Assembly (NCBI RefSeq): GCF_024606265.1 | Contig: NZ_JAHHPP010000166.1 | Coordinates: 1-38,626 of the forward strand | DNA: 38,626 bases | Direction: 5' to 3' | Source: Endozoicomonas sp. SESOKO1 | Lineage (GTDB): Bacteria; Pseudomonadota; Gammaproteobacteria; Pseudomonadales; Endozoicomonadaceae | Shown here: one piece after another, positions 25,808 through 32,892 of the stretch | How the letters are laid out: each line of letters begins with the position of its first letter | Position numbering within the stretch: position 1 is the stretch's first letter | Position numbers and translations under genes: made by a program | The notes under the pieces: model-generated | Told to the model about the DNA's origin: nothing | Seen by the model: only the letters and a program-made list of their open reading frames with translations | Database searches by the model: none

Positions 25808-26296
25808 TCAGTTTTGCCCAAAAGAAAGCTTTTGCCCGGAGGAACCATCCGATAAATGAAAATTTTCAGAGGGTAATACCCTTACCACATCAACACGACA
25901 CATATCAGCTGATCTCTTCCCCAATAACCTTACTGCACCAAAGCCAAGCACAAGAAGTAAACCCGCAGAGAGCAGCAGCAACCAATCTGCTGCCCCCATT
26001 ACAGAAGACAACCATATACCAGCCATCATAAGTAGAAGCGGGAAGAGATAAATCAGAAAAGACGCCTTTAACAACGACTCTTCTGGTATACCGACCATCA
26101 CCATGTCACCCTCTTTCACTACCCAGGGACTGATCGCTTTGATATACGAAAAGGATGAACCGGTCCTGTACTTTTCGGAGAGATGCTGCCCACAACCCGT
26201 TCGGGCACTGCAGCTTGAACAACTGGACTGCCTGATTGTTTCAACCCAGACAAAATCACGCTCTACAGCCACAACTCGTCCCTGCTCTTCTATCAT
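25808..26296 (-). CDS. rseC: Sigma-E factor regulatory protein RseC
   Basis: RseC (MucC) is an inner-membrane protein with a cysteine-rich N-terminal domain that modulates sigma-E and appears linked to redox or Fe-S (SoxR-reducing) functions. The 162-aa protein has Cys26, Cys29 and Cys35 in CSSCSARTGCG, the family signature, and two membrane spans (ASFLIYLFPLLLMMAGIWL and WLLLLSAGLLLVLGFGAVRLL). The C-terminal tail is polar. The ATG at 26296 has AGGA very close upstream. It follows rseB after 86 bp, a gap that contains a run of ten T on the minus strand. Confidence 0.93.
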   Translation of the reverse strand: MIEEQGRVVAVERDFVWVETIRQSSCSSCSARTGCGQHLSEKYRTGSSFSYIKAISPWVVKEGDMVMVGIPEESLLKASFLIYLFPLLLMMAGIWLSSVMGAADWLLLLSAGLLLVLGFGAVRLLGKRSADMCRVDVVRVLPSENFHLSDGSSGQKLSFGQN

Positions 26297-26382
26297 ATTC
26301 CTGACAACCTGATATAGATCGGTAACGAAATAATAAAAAAAAAACCTGCCTTCCAGTCCAGCAATCTTACTTGATCATTACA

Positions 26383-27390
26383 TCAAGGCTGTATTTTTAC
26401 CGGACGCACAGATACAGCCACTCTTTCTGCTGTACTCAGGGGAATATCACCAACAACCGTAACATGGAAGTATTGATTACCCTCTCTGTAAATCTTTGAA
26501 ACCGCCGAAAGGGCACCGATTTGTTCTGAAGCCTGGCTAAGCACCCGGGTATCATCCTGCTCAACAAAAACAGAGAAAGTGGCAATACCATCCGAAAAAA
26601 CCAAAGCATCAACATCGTGCTGACTAACTGGAGAGGGACGGATACTGCTATTTTCCAACACAAAGCCATCAGGCAACCAACCCGTTTCCCATTCCGGGGG
26701 TACTCTGGGCTTCTCCAGGTCCTCCTTGGCTGGGTTGCTTCTCAGGTGAATAGTTTGATCAACACTGGAGGGTTTACGGTCCAGAAGTGCCAGAACATCG
26801 TCTGAGAGCTGACCAATACGAAGTGACGTAAACTGCAGTCGCTCAATGATTTTACCCTGATCATCAACCAGCACTGATTTAAGTAACAATGAAGACTTTC
26901 GGTCGAGCCATAACTGATAGCCATAACGGAAACGATCTTTTGGCAGCACAAGCAGTAAAACGGCTTCTCGACCAGCAACCCGGTCAATACCTACAATTTT
27001 CAAGTCATAGAATCGTTCAGATATACCAGACTGAAACTTATTAATGACAGGCATCAATGAGCCATGCTGAAACTGCGTCACCCCTTCGTTATAACTGGAA
27101 AAGAAAAGTTCATTGCCGGAACGTATGACTTCCCGGGGAGCACCATCAAGAAAGGTAATACGTTCTTTTTCCGATATTTCCTGATCTTCAGCTTGATGAA
27201 TAACACTTAACGTCTGAAGCTGCGCTCCCTGCTGATAAACAAATTCTCCCTGAAAACTCAGGCTCCTGGAAGAAGATGCCATTCTTTCAAGCAGGTAACC
27301 AGCATCCGATGACGTCTCTGCATACAAAAAGCCGCTGACAAAAAAACAAAAGGCCAGAAGCGCTCTGGAAATCCATTGCATCTTTTTCAT
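26383..27390 (-). CDS. rseB: Sigma-E factor regulatory protein RseB
   Basis: RseB (MucB) is a periplasmic protein that binds the periplasmic part of RseA and shields it from cleavage; it senses lipopolysaccharide and misfolded proteins. With the ATG at 27390 it has 335 residues. The N-terminus is a signal peptide (MKKMQWISRALLAFCFFVSGFLYA, shown here only by its hydrophobic run at about 8-22 and cleavage near YAET). The N-terminal lipid-binding LolA-like domain begins LLERMASSSRSLSFQGEFVY, and the C-terminal domain holds WLPDGF. A TTG at 27408 in the same frame would overlap rseA and is unlikely. The gap to the rseA stop is 4 bp. Confidence 0.93.
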   Translation of the reverse strand: MKKMQWISRALLAFCFFVSGFLYAETSSDAGYLLERMASSSRSLSFQGEFVYQQGAQLQTLSVIHQAEDQEISEKERITFLDGAPREVIRSGNELFFSSYNEGVTQFQHGSLMPVINKFQSGISERFYDLKIVGIDRVAGREAVLLLVLPKDRFRYGYQLWLDRKSSLLLKSVLVDDQGKIIERLQFTSLRIGQLSDDVLALLDRKPSSVDQTIHLRSNPAKEDLEKPRVPPEWETGWLPDGFVLENSSIRPSPVSQHDVDALVFSDGIATFSVFVEQDDTRVLSQASEQIGALSAVSKIYREGNQYFHVTVVGDIPLSTAERVAVSVRPVKIQP

Positions 27391-27394
27391 AAAT

Positions 27395-28120
27395 TTATTG
27401 ATTGTCAAAACTGGTCAATCTGGCAAATGACAAAATACTCTGACCACTTCCCATTGCAGAAAGCTCTGCATGCTGAAGTGCATAGGCATGAAAACGTTCC
27501 CTGGTTGCTCTATCAGCAAGGCTCTGCGCATAAGCAAGTTGTTCAGGGGTAATACTGTCATGCTGCTTGGCGCTATACCCGGCACGAATACCCAACGCAC
27601 CATAATCATTATGACCTGTTTGTGCCAGCTGAACCGGTTGTGACAGGGTAGCTGGTTCATTGTCAGCCAGAACCTGCAAATCAGGAGAGGGATTACTGTT
27701 TCTAACCCCGATAACAACAGCAAATGCCACAGAAGCGGCAACAGCAAACTTACCCAGGGAAGCCCAAACATCCTCCATAAAGCGACCTGACCCTGCTTTA
27801 ATCGCAGATGAATCTCCTGCGCCAGACTCATCCTGCGAACAGGGTTTATTGACTTCCTCCTGCTCTATGGCCGTCATAACGCCCCTGGAGATATCAACAT
27901 TGGCAAACTTACTGTTATTTCCACGCAGTGTCTCACCAATCAGCTGATACCGGCCAGCAAGGGCCCGAAGGCCATCGTCCCTGCCTATCCTGTCCATCAC
28001 ACGGCGCAGTTCCAGTTCACTGGCCTGCCCATCCAGAGAAACTGATAAAGATTCTTTCAGTTGTTCTCTGGCACTGTTTTGAGAACCCTTTTCACTCATA
28101 GACAAACCCCTGGTATTCAT
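27395..28120 (-). CDS. rseA: Anti-sigma-E factor RseA (MucA)
   Basis: RseA is the membrane-spanning anti-sigma factor that holds sigma-E inactive and is degraded by regulated proteolysis under envelope stress. It has the N-terminal sigma-binding domain (LSVSLDGQASELELRRVMDRIGRDDGLRALAGRYQLIGETL), one membrane span (VWASLGKFAVAASVAFAVVIGV) and a periplasmic C-terminal domain. The start is uncertain: the ATG at 28120 has GAAGG 5 nt upstream, the ATG at 28099 has AGGGG 7-8 nt upstream, and a GTG at 28144 is in frame. I chose 28120 (241 residues), longer than Pseudomonas MucA. It is 39 bp downstream of rpoE and 4 bp upstream of rseB. Confidence 0.92.
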   Translation of the reverse strand: MNTRGLSMSEKGSQNSAREQLKESLSVSLDGQASELELRRVMDRIGRDDGLRALAGRYQLIGETLRGNNSKFANVDISRGVMTAIEQEEVNKPCSQDESGAGDSSAIKAGSGRFMEDVWASLGKFAVAASVAFAVVIGVRNSNPSPDLQVLADNEPATLSQPVQLAQTGHNDYGALGIRAGYSAKQHDSITPEQLAYAQSLADRATRERFHAYALQHAELSAMGSGQSILSFARLTSFDNQ

Positions 28121-28159
28121 GTCGACCTTCTGTCTGTCGCACACGAGTTAAACCTTAAT

Positions 28160-28747
28160 TTAACCACTTTGCCCCAATAACGGTCTGATCTCACGATCAA
28201 TGGCTTCACGAGCCCTGAAAATTCTGGACCGTACAGTACCAACCGGGCAGTCCATAACATCGGCAATTTCTTCATAGCTGAGGCCATCAAACTCTCTCAA
28301 CATGACCGCGGTTCTCAGCTCATCGGGTAAACGCTGAATGACATCATGAATAACCTGTTCAATTTCATTACAGTACAGGTTACGTTCAGGCGTATCAACG
28401 ACCCTCAGAGTTGTCGCTGTTTCCAGAAAATCAGCATCATGAACATCAATATCTGATTCTGGAAGCCTTCGCCCCTTGGATACCAGATGATTTTTGGCCG
28501 TATTAACAGCAATACGGTATAGCCAGGTATAAAAGGAGCTGTCTCCGCGAAACTTGTCCAGCGCACGGTAAGCTTTTATAAAAGCCTCTTGAGTAACATC
28601 CTGAACTTCCTGAAAGTCACTGACATAACCGCCAACCAGCCCAAGAATGCGGTGTTGGTATTTTATCACCAGCACATCATAAGCTCTTTTGTCACCCTGC
28701 TTTACACGATCAACCAACTGCTGATCAGAATCCGGACTATCGACCAT
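28160..28747 (-). CDS. rpoE: RNA polymerase sigma-E factor (AlgU/RpoE)
   Basis: This group IV (ECF) sigma factor directs the envelope-stress regulon. The 195-aa protein is close to Pseudomonas AlgU: DQQLVDRVKQGDKRAYD at the start, region 2 with DVTQEAFIKAYRAL and FYTWLYRIAVNTAKNHL, and region 4 with LSYEEIADVMDCPVGTVRSRIFRARE. All regions are intact. The ATG at 28747 has GGAG 9 nt upstream. It heads the rpoE-rseA-rseB-rseC-mucD group and has a sigma-E-type promoter 79-107 nt upstream, which indicates autoregulation. nadB lies divergently, as in Pseudomonas. Confidence 0.97.
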   Translation of the reverse strand: MVDSPDSDQQLVDRVKQGDKRAYDVLVIKYQHRILGLVGGYVSDFQEVQDVTQEAFIKAYRALDKFRGDSSFYTWLYRIAVNTAKNHLVSKGRRLPESDIDVHDADFLETATTLRVVDTPERNLYCNEIEQVIHDVIQRLPDELRTAVMLREFDGLSYEEIADVMDCPVGTVRSRIFRAREAIDREIRPLLGQSG

Positions 28748-28825
28748 TCAGGCATCTCCACCCATGCATGGCAGGAGCACCAAAAACGGCACTATCGTGC
28801 AATATAGGGTTTAGCTCTACGTTTA

Positions 28826-28854
28826 TATAGACCATCAAAATGAAGAAAAGTTCC
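28826..28854 (-). promoter_or_regulatory. Sigma-E (AlgU)-type promoter of the rpoE operon
   Basis: On the minus strand GGAACTT (28848-28854) is followed after exactly 16 nt by TCTATA (28826-28831), close to the sigma-E consensus GAACTT-N16-TCTGA. Transcription would start near 28819, leaving a leader of about 72 nt before the rpoE ATG. This predicts positive autoregulation. Confidence 0.8.
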
Positions 28855-29322
28855 TGATATTTTCAATTTTTACTATAAAGGGTATTTGTCCACCACAGCC
28901 CGGTTTATCCGGGTTCTGTAATTTTATTGGAAAACCGATAGATTATCTTTAGCACTTCAACGACACTGCATTAGTTTCTACACACTATCTGTAATGCCCG
29001 GAAAATGTGTATTGCAAGTGTATAGCTGAGCTGGCCCAGCAAAATACAAAGGCCAAATAATTATACTCAGGCCTCTTGATTCAGATCAGCAGCAATCTTA
29101 ACATCGACCCGAAAAATAGCCTCTTTAGCCCGATACACGTACCGGTAACTGTAATTAATCATACCGATAAATGGCCAGGCCACTCAATAAAGAACTTATC
29201 ATGTCACTTGCCAGACAGTAACAGTTCCACAGGCTAGCACATTAATCCACACTGCATTCATTTTCCTATGGATTATAGGAAGGATAAATTACATCAGAGT
29301 GACTTGGAGACCGGGGAGCCTT
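28855..29322. other. Intergenic region between rpoE and nadB
   Basis: This is the part of the 575-bp divergent gap beyond the sigma-E promoter. It contains no plausible gene. A small hairpin (CCCGG 28899-28903 with CCGGG 28909-28913) lies just behind the sigma-E promoter. A perfect inverted repeat lies near nadB (29263-29281, listed separately). No clear housekeeping promoter was found by eye, although the gap must hold one for nadB. Confidence 0.5.
29263..29281. promoter_or_regulatory. 7-bp inverted repeat 41 nt before nadB
   Basis: TTCCTAT (29263-29269) and ATAGGAA (29275-29281) are exact reverse complements around GGATT. The position just upstream of the nadB start fits an operator or an mRNA hairpin. 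It does not match any NAD-regulator site that I can recall with confidence. Confidence 0.4.
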
Positions 29323-30948
29323 ATGCAACAACTCTATAATTATGATGTAATCATCATTGGCTCTGGCGCAGCCGGCCTGACAACTGCACTGCAGTTGCCT
29401 GATGATGTCAGAATAGCCATTTTCAGCAAAGACACTTTGACCGCTGGCTCAACTTATTGGGCGCAGGGGGGCGTCGCTGCCGTATTGGACCAGACCGGTG
29501 ACAATATCGACCAGCATGTGAAAGATACCCTGACCGCTGGAGCAGGCCTGTGTCACAAACCGGCAGTTCGACATATCGTTGAGAATGGCAGTGAGTGTAT
29601 TGAATGGTTGATAAGCCAGGGGATTCCATTTACACCGGATCATGCCGCTGACAGACCCTTCGACTACCACCTGACACGGGAAGGTGGACACAGCTCCCGA
29701 AGAATCATTCATTCAGCAGATGCTACTGGCCGGGCTATTTCAGACACCTTACTGCAACAGGCAAAGTCAAAACCCAACATAGACCTTTTCGATCATCACC
29801 TGGCTATAGACCTGATCACCACCAGCAAACTGGAAAATTACATTCACAACCATGAGTCACGCTGTGTTGGCGTTTATATACTCGATCTGGTTTCAGACCA
29901 GGTGCATGCCTTCAAGTGCCGTTGTACCGTGCTTGCCTCTGGAGGTGCCAGTAAAACCTACCTTTATACCAGTAACACAGATGGTGCGTCCGGTGACGGC
30001 ATTGCCATGGCCTGGCGGGCGGGCTGCCGGGTTGCCAATATGGAGTTTAATCAATTTCACCCAACCTGCCTTTACCACCCAAACGCCAAGTCATTTCTGA
30101 TTTCAGAAGCCGTCCGGGGTGAAGGCGGTCTTCTCAAACGTGCCGATGGCAGCCGTTTCATGCCAGACTATGACCGCAGGGAAGAGTTGGCTCCCAGGGA
30201 TATTGTGGCACGGGCCATTGACCATGAAATGAAACGCCTGGGTTCAGACTGTCTCTACCTGGATATCAGCCATAAGCCTGCGGAATTCATTCGCACTCAT
30301 TTTCCAACCATTTATGAGCGCTGCCTCAGCTATGACATCGATATCACCAGAGACCCAATCCCTATTGTTCCTGCTGCCCATTATACCTGTGGTGGAATTG
30401 TGGTTGATAAAAACGGTCAAACCGACACACAAGGCCTTTTTGCCGTTGGTGAGTGCAGCTTTACCGGCCTGCATGGCGCTAATCGGCTGGCCAGCAATTC
30501 TCTGCTTGAATGCTTTGTCACTGCCAAAAGCTGCGCCCGGATCATAAGCAATACCCTTCATCAATATCCACAACCACCCTCTCTACAGAACTGGGATGAA
30601 AGCCAGGTAACAGATTCGGATGAAAATGTGGTTATCTCTCATAATTGGGATGAACTTCGCCGCTTTATGTGGGATTACGTGGGTATAGTCCGCACCACAA
30701 AACGCCTGCAAAGAGCCATGAATCGCGTTGAGTTACTCCAATCTGAAATTCATGAGTTCTACAGTAATTTCAAAGTCAGTAATGATCTGATAGAACTCCG
30801 TAACCTTGCCCAGGTATCTGAGTTGATTATTCGCTGCGCCATGGCCAGGAAAGAGTCCCGCGGATTGCACTACACGCTGGATTACCCTGATACAAACCCC
30901 GTTCCTGAAGACACGATTCTGGTTCCAGAGAACTTCGGGGCCTGTTGA
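29323..30948 (+). CDS. nadB: L-aspartate oxidase
   Basis: NadB is the FAD enzyme that oxidises L-aspartate to iminoaspartate, the first step of de novo NAD synthesis; NadA (not in the window) acts next. The 541-aa protein has the FAD-binding GSGAAG at 13-18, TYWAQGGVAA, the HLTREGGHS segment, RDIVARAID with a catalytic Arg, and the family block GLHGANRLASNSLLE. It resembles succinate dehydrogenase flavoprotein in fold. The ATG at 29323 has a strong GGGGAG 5 nt upstream; an in-frame GTG at 29299 is less likely. It lies beside rpoE and opposite sdhE-cptA. Confidence 0.97.
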   Translation: MQQLYNYDVIIIGSGAAGLTTALQLPDDVRIAIFSKDTLTAGSTYWAQGGVAAVLDQTGDNIDQHVKDTLTAGAGLCHKPAVRHIVENGSECIEWLISQGIPFTPDHAADRPFDYHLTREGGHSSRRIIHSADATGRAISDTLLQQAKSKPNIDLFDHHLAIDLITTSKLENYIHNHESRCVGVYILDLVSDQVHAFKCRCTVLASGGASKTYLYTSNTDGASGDGIAMAWRAGCRVANMEFNQFHPTCLYHPNAKSFLISEAVRGEGGLLKRADGSRFMPDYDRREELAPRDIVARAIDHEMKRLGSDCLYLDISHKPAEFIRTHFPTIYERCLSYDIDITRDPIPIVPAAHYTCGGIVVDKNGQTDTQGLFAVGECSFTGLHGANRLASNSLLECFVTAKSCARIISNTLHQYPQPPSLQNWDESQVTDSDENVVISHNWDELRRFMWDYVGIVRTTKRLQRAMNRVELLQSEIHEFYSNFKVSNDLIELRNLAQVSELIIRCAMARKESRGLHYTLDYPDTNPVPEDTILVPENFGAC

Positions 30949-30973
30949 CGTTTCGTTACGGCTGGGAATGCAA

Positions 30974-31435
30974 CTATTCCCGGCCCTTGCTATCGAACAG
31001 AGAGTGAGACTCAAGCATCAGCCTTAGCCTGAAACCGTGCAACTCAGCAGGGTCAGCACTGTCTGGAAACAGAATCAGGTATGAAGGATACCGCTTACCC
31101 TCAACTCTCAACTTAAAGCAGATCAGTATTGAAGTAACAACAATTTCACCCTCAGGCCAGGAGCGATACCAGGTACCTGCAAGGTTGACTCGCCATTGGT
31201 CTTCCAGCAGGCGAATCGCAGAAATACTGCCCGGAAGCTTTTGAACAATAAATTGGAGGTAGTATCGATACAAATGTAAAGCGATACCCATGGCCAGGGC
31301 AAACTTGACAACAGGCCAGACTGAACAAAGCCACAGCGCAATAAAAGCGGCAACGTGGCTTAGAAGCATTAAAACAAGCAGGTAACGGGAACTTCTTATA
31401 TTAACTTCACAAAGACTCGCCTTTGTAACGTCCAC
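30974..31435 (-). CDS. CptA/YgfX-like membrane protein
   Basis: This is a 153-aa protein with two adjacent hydrophobic spans (LLVLMLLSHVAAFIALWLCSVW and VVKFALAMGIALHLYRYYL) followed by a soluble, mostly beta C-terminal part, the layout of YgfX (CptA). In E. coli YgfX was reported to affect cell shape through cytoskeletal proteins and to act with SdhE (CptB). The call rests mainly on its place directly after sdhE and on this topology, since sequence in this family is poorly conserved. The start is uncertain: GTG at 31435 with AGGG 9 nt upstream is used; a TTG at 31453 is also in frame. The gene overlaps the 3' end of sdhE by 29 bp. It converges with nadB. Confidence 0.72.
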   Translation of the reverse strand: MDVTKASLCEVNIRSSRYLLVLMLLSHVAAFIALWLCSVWPVVKFALAMGIALHLYRYYLQFIVQKLPGSISAIRLLEDQWRVNLAGTWYRSWPEGEIVVTSILICFKLRVEGKRYPSYLILFPDSADPAELHGFRLRLMLESHSLFDSKGRE

Positions 31436-31673
31436 GTTCCAATACCCTGTCAACCATGCGGCTCAGCGCCTGATCTTCAGGCCTTGCACCACTCATGAAC
31501 CAACTGAAGAGATCCGGGTCTTCACACTCCAACAGGCGAACATAGGTTAGTTGATCTGCCTCGTTCAGGTCAGACAGCGCCTCCCTGGTAAAGGGCTCCA
31601 GAAGCACATCAAGCTCAAGCATCCCACGACGACTTCGCCACTGCAGGCATTTCAATTCATTTTCGCCCAGCAT
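31407..31673 (-). CDS. sdhE: FAD assembly factor SdhE
   Basis: SdhE promotes covalent attachment of FAD to the flavoprotein subunits of succinate dehydrogenase and fumarate reductase. The 88-aa protein has the diagnostic RGMLE (residues 16-20, in RSRRGMLELD) and the helical core EADQLTYVRLLECEDPDLFSWFM. The ATG at 31673 has GGGAG about 10 nt upstream; a longer in-frame reading would run into the ygfZ coding sequence on the other strand and lacks family support. It is first of an sdhE-cptA pair that overlaps by 29 bp. ygfZ starts 122 bp away in the other direction. This sdhE/ygfZ/nadB neighbourhood also occurs in Pseudomonas. Confidence 0.93.
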   Translation of the reverse strand: MLGENELKCLQWRSRRGMLELDVLLEPFTREALSDLNEADQLTYVRLLECEDPDLFSWFMSGARPEDQALSRMVDRVLERGRYKGESL

Positions 31674-31795
31674 TTTAGAATAACTCCCATTATGGATTTT
31701 GCCGGTTATTATACCTTTAAATTCACAGCAATAATCTTCTATTATGCCAGCATCTATCAAATGCAATCGCGGCAACCAGATAACAAGGTAATCAG

Positions 31796-32839
31796 ATGGC
31801 CACCGACTGGAAGACCTACTTAACAACTCAGGGCGCTGTTTATGAACAAGAGCGGTTGAAAGGCTTTGCCAAAACACCACAGGCACTTGATGAAAATGCG
31901 GTCTCAGTACTCTCTGGCCACAGCTTTATCAAGATCGACGGCACCGATCGCCAGAAGTTTTTGCAGGGGCAGATTTCAACGCATATGCTTCAGCTTGCCG
32001 CTCATCATTACCGCACCGGGGTGGCATGCACTCCTAAAGGACGGATGTATACCAATTTCAAAATCATGGACAGGGGTGAAGACTACCTGTTGACTATGAA
32101 CTCAGGTCTGACTGAAACCACTTTGGAAACGCTGAAAAAGTACGCGGTTTTTTTTAAGGTTAATCTTACCAATCAAGACCACCTTGTTCTCGGCCTGTCC
32201 GGAGCAAATATCGACACCCTGCTGACCAAAATTTTCCCCGACACATCTCTTCCGGTGCAAAATGAAGTTATCAAAGTCTCCGGCAATGGCTACCTCATAA
32301 AAACCCCTGGTATCAGGACCCGTTATGAACTTTGGCTCCATCAGGATGACCTCCCTTTGTTATGGCCAGAACTTACCAAAGAGCTGATACCTGCACCGGA
32401 AGATTTCTGGGAACTACTGAATATTGAGTCAGTCATTCCAGAGCTGTGTCAGGAAACCATCGATAAATACATCCCCCAACATCTCAATCAGCCTTCCCTT
32501 GGCGGAGTCAGCTTCAGAAAAGGGTGCTATACCGGACAGGAAATTGTGACCCGAATGCAAAACCTTGGGCAGCAGAAAAGCCGGTGTTACTGGTTGAGCC
32601 TGAAAAACGCCGAACAGCCTGACATTAACACACGACTTTACAACAGTGATGGTAAACCGGTTGGTGAAGTCATACAGCGTGCCCGCAATGTCGAAAACGG
32701 CAACGTTGAATTATTGGCTGTTATCCGGATTGAAGCGGCTGAGTCCAACGCTGTATTTCTGGATACAGAAAAAAGTCATCAGCTGCAGGTTCATGAAATA
32801 CCCTATGCAATAGATACAAAGGCTGAACTGCAAATATAG
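31796..32839 (+). CDS. ygfZ: Folate-dependent Fe-S maturation protein YgfZ
   Basis: YgfZ is a tetrahydrofolate-binding protein of the GcvT-like fold that helps mature or repair some Fe-S enzymes such as MiaB. The 347-aa protein has the invariant motif KGCYTGQE at residues 242-249, with Cys244. Earlier blocks GTDRQKFLQGQIST and CTPKGRMYTNFKI match the family. The ATG at 31796 has AAGG about 8 nt upstream. The gene is divergent from sdhE and ends 10 bp before a perfect 18-bp inverted repeat. Length is slightly longer than E. coli YgfZ (326 aa). Confidence 0.94.
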   Translation: MATDWKTYLTTQGAVYEQERLKGFAKTPQALDENAVSVLSGHSFIKIDGTDRQKFLQGQISTHMLQLAAHHYRTGVACTPKGRMYTNFKIMDRGEDYLLTMNSGLTETTLETLKKYAVFFKVNLTNQDHLVLGLSGANIDTLLTKIFPDTSLPVQNEVIKVSGNGYLIKTPGIRTRYELWLHQDDLPLLWPELTKELIPAPEDFWELLNIESVIPELCQETIDKYIPQHLNQPSLGGVSFRKGCYTGQEIVTRMQNLGQQKSRCYWLSLKNAEQPDINTRLYNSDGKPVGEVIQRARNVENGNVELLAVIRIEAAESNAVFLDTEKSHQLQVHEIPYAIDTKAELQI

Positions 32840-32849
32840 CCAAGCCAAT

Positions 32850-32889
32850 GTTAATCACCCAGAGTCACTCCTGACTCTGGGTGATTAAC
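32850..32889. terminator. Perfect 18-bp stem hairpin, probable bidirectional terminator
   Basis: GTTAATCACCCAGAGTCA (32850-32867) and its exact reverse complement (32872-32889) enclose a 4-nt loop. It lies between convergent ygfZ (stop 32839) and the sensor kinase (stop 32893-32895), 3 nt past the latter. Neither strand has a T-run, so it may act with Rho or mainly protect 3' ends. Confidence 0.7.
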
Positions 32890-32892
32890 CGG

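Noticed and set aside
28897-28920. Hairpin behind the rpoE promoter as a terminator
   Set aside because: The stem is short and no gene on the plus strand ends before it; on the minus strand there is no T-run.
29192-29219. Possible sigma-E promoter for nadB (GAACTT at 29192-29197)
   Set aside because: The -35 hexamer is perfect, but 16-17 nt downstream there is GACAGT or ACAGTA, not TCTGA-like.
31674-31886. 71-residue N-terminal extension of SdhE
   Set aside because: It overlaps the start of ygfZ on the other strand; SdhE proteins are about 85-90 residues and the ATG at 31673 has a good ribosome site.
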